42,849 bases of DNA from a virus: positions 1 through 42,849 of IMG/VR virus record IMGVR_UViG_3300030406_001002. One strand, given 5' to 3'. Positions 39,795-42,849 of this stretch are shown in pieces (position 1 is the stretch's first letter; each line of letters begins with the position of its first letter). The translations under genes and the position numbers were made by a program. The notes under the pieces are model-generated. The model saw nothing but the letters and a program-made list of their open reading frames with translations, had not been told where the DNA came from and searched no databases.

Positions 39795-39974
39795 ATGACA
39801 TCATCAGCCGTCAAGATTCCTTCAAAATTGACAAGAGCCGTTTTGTTCACGAAGAATCAAGATCTCGAAGCAACCAACGAAGGCTTGAGCCGCAGGGTTA
39901 AAAATCTAGAACAGGAAGTCACCGTTCTATTTGCCATCGCAGCAGGACTGGCAGTCACCGCCATTCTTTTCTAA
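39795..39974 (+). CDS. Small coiled-coil membrane protein (59 aa)
   Basis: The 59 residues (MTSSAVKIPSKLTRAVLFTK) hold a short coiled coil (LSRRVKNLEQEVTVL) followed by one C-terminal membrane helix (LFAIAAGLAVTAILF). This layout resembles the XhlA-like protein at 2503. No Shine-Dalgarno is obvious before the ATG. It is the first gene after the structured leader and lies 2 bases before the next gene. It could be a membrane-targeting or holin-like peptide expressed early. Confidence 0.65.
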   Translation: MTSSAVKIPSKLTRAVLFTKNQDLEATNEGLSRRVKNLEQEVTVLFAIAAGLAVTAILF

Positions 39975-39976
39975 AG

Positions 39977-40198
39977 ATGGCAAAACCACGTTCTTGGAAA
40001 GAAGCCTTAGCTCATCCCGACATAGATCATCTTGATAATTGGGGGAAACCTAAAAAAGGTTCTCCAGATGAATTTGATCCTTATCTATGGATTCAGCTAA
40101 AAGACCACGTTGAAAATCCTCATACAGGAGAACAAGGCGGCGGCTTCTTTATTTCAGGACTAAAAGATTTAACAAGTCTTGCCGAGTTCTGGCCTTAA
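39977..40198 (+). CDS. Hypothetical small protein (73 aa)
   Basis: The sequence (MAKPRSWKEALAHPDIDHLD) is Trp-, His- and Asp-rich and looks like a small folded domain without known motifs. The C-terminal end includes GEQGGGFFISGLKDLTSLAE. It follows the 59-residue gene by two bases and is closed by a strong terminator, so the two form one P1 cassette. An early host-takeover role is plausible but unproven. Confidence 0.65.
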   Translation: MAKPRSWKEALAHPDIDHLDNWGKPKKGSPDEFDPYLWIQLKDHVENPHTGEQGGGFFISGLKDLTSLAEFWP

Positions 40199-40204
40199 AC
40201 CACC

Positions 40205-40228
40205 GCCCCGCTAGTCGGGGCTTTTTTA
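40205..40228 (+). terminator. Intrinsic terminator of the P1 cassette
   Basis: The 6-bp stem GCCCCG (40205-40210) and CGGGGC (40216-40221) with loop CTAGT is followed by TTTTTT. It ends the P1 unit before promoter P2 begins at 40245. Confidence 0.9.
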
Positions 40229-40244
40229 TTGCCAATTTGTAACA

Positions 40245-40276
40245 GGGGTGGACAGGGGTGTATTGAGGTGTATAAT
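40245..40276 (+). promoter_or_regulatory. Early promoter P2 (repeat-based)
   Basis: -35 TGGACA (40249-40254) and -10 TATAAT (40271-40276), spacing 16 bp. Three 10-bp units are GGGGTGGACA, GGGGTGTATT and GAGGTGTATA. It lies 26 bases before the 94-residue gene. Confidence 0.85.
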
Positions 40277-40302
40277 AGAGAAGTAAACAACCCCAATTAC
40301 AA

Positions 40303-40587
40303 ATGGCTAAAAGATTCGTAACTGTCACTACTCCAGACGGAACAGTTCTAAAAAGACAAACCGCTAGAGAATACAGCCACGCACTTGTCAAAGAAAGAAA
40401 AGGTGAACTAGGCATTTCTATTTCTGGTAAACCAATTGCAAAGTGGGATGCCTGGACTTGGATCGGACGACCTGACCTAGTAGCTACCAGAATCAAAAGC
40501 GAACTAGGGATTACAGGAGTTACAAAAGCTGGAATACTCAAGGAGTACGACACCCACGCATACCACTTGATTGAAACCGACAAGTAA
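40303..40587 (+). CDS. Hypothetical early protein (94 aa)
   Basis: The 94 residues begin MAKRFVTVTTPDGTVLKRQT. The N-terminal strands (FVTVTTPDGTVLKR) are followed by a helix (TAREYSHALVKERKGELGIS), a Trp-rich WDAWTWIGRPD segment and a helix to the end. No motif is known to me. The gene is expressed from P2 and is followed by a terminator, so it forms an independent early unit. A role in altering host machinery is possible. Confidence 0.7.
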   Translation: MAKRFVTVTTPDGTVLKRQTAREYSHALVKERKGELGISISGKPIAKWDAWTWIGRPDLVATRIKSELGITGVTKAGILKEYDTHAYHLIETDK

Positions 40588-40593
40588 ACCATC

Positions 40594-40616
40594 AGGAGCC
40601 GCAAGGCTCTTTTTTA
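40594..40616 (+). terminator. Intrinsic terminator of the P2 cassette
   Basis: The stem GAGCC (40596-40600) and GGCTC (40605-40609) has a GCAA tetraloop, is extended by AG/TT pairs, and runs into TTTTTTATT. It lies between the 94- and 70-residue genes; transcription of the second may depend on read-through. Confidence 0.85.
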
Positions 40617-40635
40617 TTCTCTTACCTACAAAACA

Positions 40636-40848
40636 ATGGCCGCTACATTTCGCTATCAGATCCACGACAGGGTAAACAAAAAACGAAATACGGGAGTCTT
40701 CCTAAAAATTAGTCCTCTCGTTGGAAAGGTGTCATCAATGAGAGTGCTACACAATAAAAAAGGAACTCCTTGTGTTTATTGCACAGTCCGTTGGGAGGAC
40801 GGACGCTCTAGTGAGCACGCACAACATATGCTGGTTCCTGCCCCGTGA
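40636..40848 (+). CDS. Hypothetical small beta-rich protein (70 aa)
   Basis: The protein (MAATFRYQIHDRVNKKRNTG) has alternating strands, a GKVSSMRVLHNKKGTPCVYC segment and a C-terminal WEDGRSSEHAQHMLVP. It recalls a small SH3/KOW-like barrel, though no family is recognised. Two Cys (CVYC) could bind a metal. It lies after a terminator and has no P-family promoter of its own, so read-through from P2 or an unseen promoter is needed. The stop is immediately followed by P3. Confidence 0.65.
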   Translation: MAATFRYQIHDRVNKKRNTGVFLKISPLVGKVSSMRVLHNKKGTPCVYCTVRWEDGRSSEHAQHMLVPAP

Positions 40849-40879
40849 ACATAGACAGGGGTGTATAGGGGTGTATAAT
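40848..40879 (+). promoter_or_regulatory. Early promoter P3 (repeat-based)
   Basis: -35 TAGACA (40852-40857) and -10 TATAAT (40874-40879), spacing 16 bp. Two perfect GGGGTGTATA units (40858-40877) fill the spacer and the start of the -10. It drives the 44-residue gene that begins 28 bases downstream. Confidence 0.85.
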
Positions 40880-40906
40880 GAGCAAGTTCACGCATTTTTT
40901 CTTTCC

Positions 40907-41041
40907 ATGCATGAGTCAACTATTGCCGCCGCTAAAGCGTTAGCTAAGGCAATCATTGATAACGGAGATCTTGAAGAGATCAAAATTTATAACCTCACTG
41001 AGAACTTGACTGATTTTCTTGAGGACTACGAGGAGGACTAA
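40907..41041 (+). CDS. Small acidic early protein (44 aa)
   Basis: From the ATG at 40907 the 44 residues (MHESTIAAAKALAKAIIDNG) form an Ala-rich helix, then an acidic helix (NLTENLTDFLEDYEED). The acidic end could mimic DNA or inhibit a host factor, but this is speculation. Its stop codon lies within the terminator stem that follows. It is expressed alone from P3, like other cassette genes of this region. Confidence 0.65.
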   Translation: MHESTIAAAKALAKAIIDNGDLEEIKIYNLTENLTDFLEDYEED

Positions 41042-41061
41042 ACCTCCTCTTTTTTTTTTTA
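41030..41061 (+). terminator. Intrinsic terminator of the P3 cassette
   Basis: GAGGAGG (41030-41036) pairs with CCTCCTC (41043-41049), followed by an unbroken run of 11 T. The stop codon TAA of the 44-residue gene is in the loop. This is the strongest terminator in the window. Confidence 0.92.
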
Positions 41062-41064
41062 TGA

Positions 41065-41106
41065 GAGGTGTATAGAGGTTGACAGGGGTGTATAGGGATG
41101 TATAAT
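41065..41106 (+). promoter_or_regulatory. Early promoter P4 (repeat-based), recombination operon
   Basis: -35 TTGACA (41079-41084) and -10 TATAAT (41101-41106), spacing 16 bp. Four 10-bp units follow one another exactly: GAGGTGTATA, GAGGTTGACA, GGGGTGTATA and GGGATGTATA. It has the best consensus match of the four and precedes the recombination genes. Confidence 0.9.
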
Positions 41107-41127
41107 TAAACTGTAAGCAACAACCCC

Positions 41128-41259
41128 ATGAAACTTTTTACTTTCGGTATTATCGCCAGCCTCGTTTATTTCAACGCAACCAGCGGAGCGTTAACAAAGA
41201 TGACCCAGGCGGATTGTAATGCGGGCATCCAAGCGGCGTGTGAGCAGCTACAAAAATAA
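41128..41259 (+). CDS. Small secreted or anchored peptide with two Cys (43 aa)
   Basis: The 43 residues (MKLFTFGIIASLVYFNATSG) start with a signal-like or membrane helix and continue with TKMTQADCNAGIQAACEQLQ, where the two Cys could form a disulfide outside the cytoplasm. The ATG follows P4 directly. It is the first gene of the operon that carries exonuclease and ERF, which is an unexpected place for an exported peptide. No family is recognised. Confidence 0.6.
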   Translation: MKLFTFGIIASLVYFNATSGALTKMTQADCNAGIQAACEQLQK

Positions 41260-41326
41260 GGAGTCAGGCGACAACCAACCCCTGATAGCCGCCCAACGTC
41301 CAAACCTAATGTATCTATTTTTTCCA

Positions 41327-41518
41327 ATGACCTCGCAAGAAGTTTTCAACACCTTTAATTCTGTTATTGAAAGCTCTGATAGCAGCCCGTTTTTAAAGCA
41401 ATTAGCTAAAGCAGCTTTGATTGCAACGCCTGATGACAAGGCTTTGATTATGCGAACTTGGCCCAAGGTTGTGCAGAACTTTGGCCCAGGTTCTTCTTTA
41501 TACAAGGAGGCAGCATGA
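41327..41518 (+). CDS. Hypothetical protein upstream of the exonuclease (63 aa)
   Basis: I use the ATG at 41327 (MTSQEVFNTFNSVIESSDSS); upstream in-frame starts at 41309 and 41219 overlap or look non-coding. The protein is helical and acidic to neutral (LKQLAKAALIATPDDKALIM). The stop overlaps the exonuclease start by 4 nt (ATGA), and an AAGGAGG ribosome binding site for the exonuclease lies inside its last codons. It may assist the nuclease. No motif is recognised. Confidence 0.65.
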   Translation: MTSQEVFNTFNSVIESSDSSPFLKQLAKAALIATPDDKALIMRTWPKVVQNFGPGSSLYKEAA

Positions 41519-42312
41519 CACAAGGCAGCGTACAGATTTCAAATGCTGAATATCACAAGCATTTTGCAGTTTCATCATCAATGATCAAAGTCATGGACAA
41601 ACATGGCCCTAGAGCTTATTGGAATAGCTTTTTAAATCCTGACCGTCCTGAAAAGAAATCAACTCCAGCATTAATTCTTGGAAGCTTGACTCATGCGGCA
41701 ATCCTTGAACCAAATGACCTAGAAAATCAATTCAAGGTTGTCTCTAGCCGTACAACAAAGAAAGGGAAGGAGGAAGCAGCAGAAGCCGAGGCCAAAGGTA
41801 TTACGGCTGTTACTAACGACCAATGGGATTTAGCAATGGCAATGCGTGAGTCTGTGTATAACGAGAAGGAGGCAACGGATTTATTAGCAACAGGAGTAGC
41901 AGAAAAATCATGGTGGAGCGTTGATGAATCAACAAGCCTTGATGTAAAAGCTAGAAGTGACTGGTTTACGGGGAATACAATTGTTGACCTAAAGACAAGT
42001 CGCTCTGGTGCAGCTCCAAAAGAATTTGCAAAAGCTGTTGCTAACTTTGGCTATCATCTTCAAGCTGCTCATTATTTAGAAGTTACAGGAGCAAAAAGAT
42101 TTATTTTTCTAGTTGTTCAATCAGAGTGGCCGTTTGACGTTGGTTTATATGAATTAGATGAGCAGAGTATTGATCTTGGATATAGACAACGGCGGCGAGC
42201 GTTAGATCAGATTTCAGAATGTCAGATTTCAGATCACTGGCCGAGCCATAGTGAATCTGGAGTCCAAAGCCTTACGCTTCCACGTTGGGCATTTCCATCA
42301 ACCCCTAATTAG
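41515..42312 (+). CDS. PD-(D/E)XK exonuclease, RecE/DUF3799-like (265 aa)
   Basis: The ATG at 41515 has a strong AAGGAGG 5 bases upstream. Residues 143-160 carry the nuclease core (LDVKARSDWF, then VDLK; Asp149, Asp158, Lys160), and QAAHY (183-187) fits the Qx3Y motif. His60 in the LGSLTHAAIL motif is the usual early His of this family (DUF3799, PF12684). It should degrade one strand of double-stranded ends, and the ERF protein encoded next anneals the product. Together they form a Red/RecET-like recombination module. The coding ends are tight on both sides. Confidence 0.88.
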   Translation: MTQGSVQISNAEYHKHFAVSSSMIKVMDKHGPRAYWNSFLNPDRPEKKSTPALILGSLTHAAILEPNDLENQFKVVSSRTTKKGKEEAAEAEAKGITAVTNDQWDLAMAMRESVYNEKEATDLLATGVAEKSWWSVDESTSLDVKARSDWFTGNTIVDLKTSRSGAAPKEFAKAVANFGYHLQAAHYLEVTGAKRFIFLVVQSEWPFDVGLYELDEQSIDLGYRQRRRALDQISECQISDHWPSHSESGVQSLTLPRWAFPSTPN

Positions 42313-42314
42313 AA

Positions 42315-42849
42315 ATGAAAGAACTTTATCAAGCACTCCAAAACTTTCAAAAGCAATGCCCTTCTTTAGCAAGAAGCAAAGAAGGTTATAACTATCAATA
42401 CATTCCACTGGAAGAAATGCTTTCAGTCATCCAACCCGTATTGCACCAGAATGGATTGCTTTTAATTCAACCTCCTACTTCAACTTGTGACGGTGTTTCA
42501 ATTATTTTGACTCGTTTGATTCATGTTGATTCAGGGCAAGAAATCACAAGTGAGCTTCCTATCTTTTTACCTGAAGACATGGGCAACAAGCCGATGTTCA
42601 CATGGGGCGGAAGCCTGACCTACGGGCGCAGATATGCCATCAAAATGCTGTTAGGCATTGAACCTGATATGGATACAAATACAGAAGAAGTAGAGGTAAT
42701 TGAAAAGAAGAACAAACCCGCAGCCAAGAACGAACCACCAAAGACAAACGAAGACGGAGAAGCTTTAACTAAACAATTTATTGCTTATATTAAAAAGAAT
42801 CCAGACAAAGTTGACTCTGTAAAAACTAGGTTGAGTGACCGTTACAGCG
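42315..42849 (+). CDS. erf: ERF-family single-strand annealing protein, 5' part (continues at 1-167)
   Basis: The ATG is two bases after the exonuclease stop. Residues 1-20 (MKELYQALQNFQKQCPSLAR), a YNYQYIPLEEMLSVIQPVL segment, and the conserved GGSLTYGRRYAIKMLLGI (residues ~98-115) are the ERF signature. The remainder is a Lys/Glu-rich linker leading across the end of the contig. The protein anneals complementary single strands and is a standard partner of the adjacent exonuclease. The last 99 bases duplicate 1-99. Confidence 0.92.
   Translation, partial: MKELYQALQNFQKQCPSLARSKEGYNYQYIPLEEMLSVIQPVLHQNGLLLIQPPTSTCDGVSIILTRLIHVDSGQEITSELPIFLPEDMGNKPMFTWGGSLTYGRRYAIKMLLGIEPDMDTNTEEVEVIEKKNKPAAKNEPPKTNEDGEALTKQFIAYIKKNPDKVDSVKTRLSDRYS
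42751..42849. repeat. Terminal direct repeat (circular overlap), right copy
   Basis: This is identical to bases 1-99, over the full 99 bases. See the left copy for interpretation. Confidence 0.95.

Overview
The window is one complete tailed-phage genome, opened at an arbitrary point. Bases 1-99 are repeated exactly as 42751-42849. Joining the ends gives a circular unit of 42,750 bp and restores an intact ERF recombinase gene (42315 to the end, then 1-167). The genome is AT-rich. It encodes a complete siphovirus-type virion: long tape measure, one major tail tube protein, no sheath. From memory, a block of secreted and membrane proteins at 2.1-6.1 kb, the tail-fibre style and the decoration protein resemble those of marine picocyanobacterial (Synechococcus/Prochlorococcus) phages, so a marine cyanophage is the best guess. 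I saw no integrase, tRNA, DNA polymerase, RNA polymerase or photosynthesis gene, and no recognisable endolysin.

Layout. (1) 37.7-42.85 kb and on to 0.66 kb, plus strand: early region. It holds a DEAH-type helicase with a VRR-NUC nuclease gene overlapping its 3' end. These are followed by small cassettes preceded by four near-identical sigma70-like promoters built on 10-bp repeats (consensus GRGGTGTATA), most of them closed by intrinsic terminators. The first promoter starts a long, GC-rich, apparently pseudoknotted leader RNA. The last drives a recombination operon (small peptide, small protein, PD-(D/E)XK exonuclease, ERF annealing protein, HTH protein, unknown protein) that ends in tandem terminators. 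(2) 37.7-35.5 kb, minus strand: a ribbon-helix-helix protein and a primase-polymerase/VirE helicase. A likely origin follows, with ten GGAAC/GTTCC sites around an AT-rich tract. (3) 35.25-6.4 kb, minus strand: terminase, portal, MuF-metallopeptidase fusion, basic protein, scaffold, capsid, decoration, connectors, tail tube, gpG/gpGT frameshift pair, tape measure, tail tip, two extra tube-like proteins, and three fibre or adhesin genes. (4) 6.3-4.3 kb, minus strand: small membrane and virion-associated proteins. (5) 2.1-4.4 kb, plus strand: two holin-like membrane proteins and three Sec-secreted proteins. (6) 2.04-0.86 kb, minus strand: a run of very small genes.

How it works together. Host RNA polymerase probably reads the early promoters. 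The helicase, nuclease, exonuclease and ERF proteins and the primase-helicase prepare and recombine DNA for a host polymerase. A repressor such as the ribbon-helix-helix protein may act at the helicase/primase divergent region. The minus-strand operon then builds the virion. The most interesting items are the structured leader RNA, the repeat-based promoter family, the MuF-HEXXH head protein with a small coupled downstream gene, the putative origin, and three tail-tube-like paralogues.
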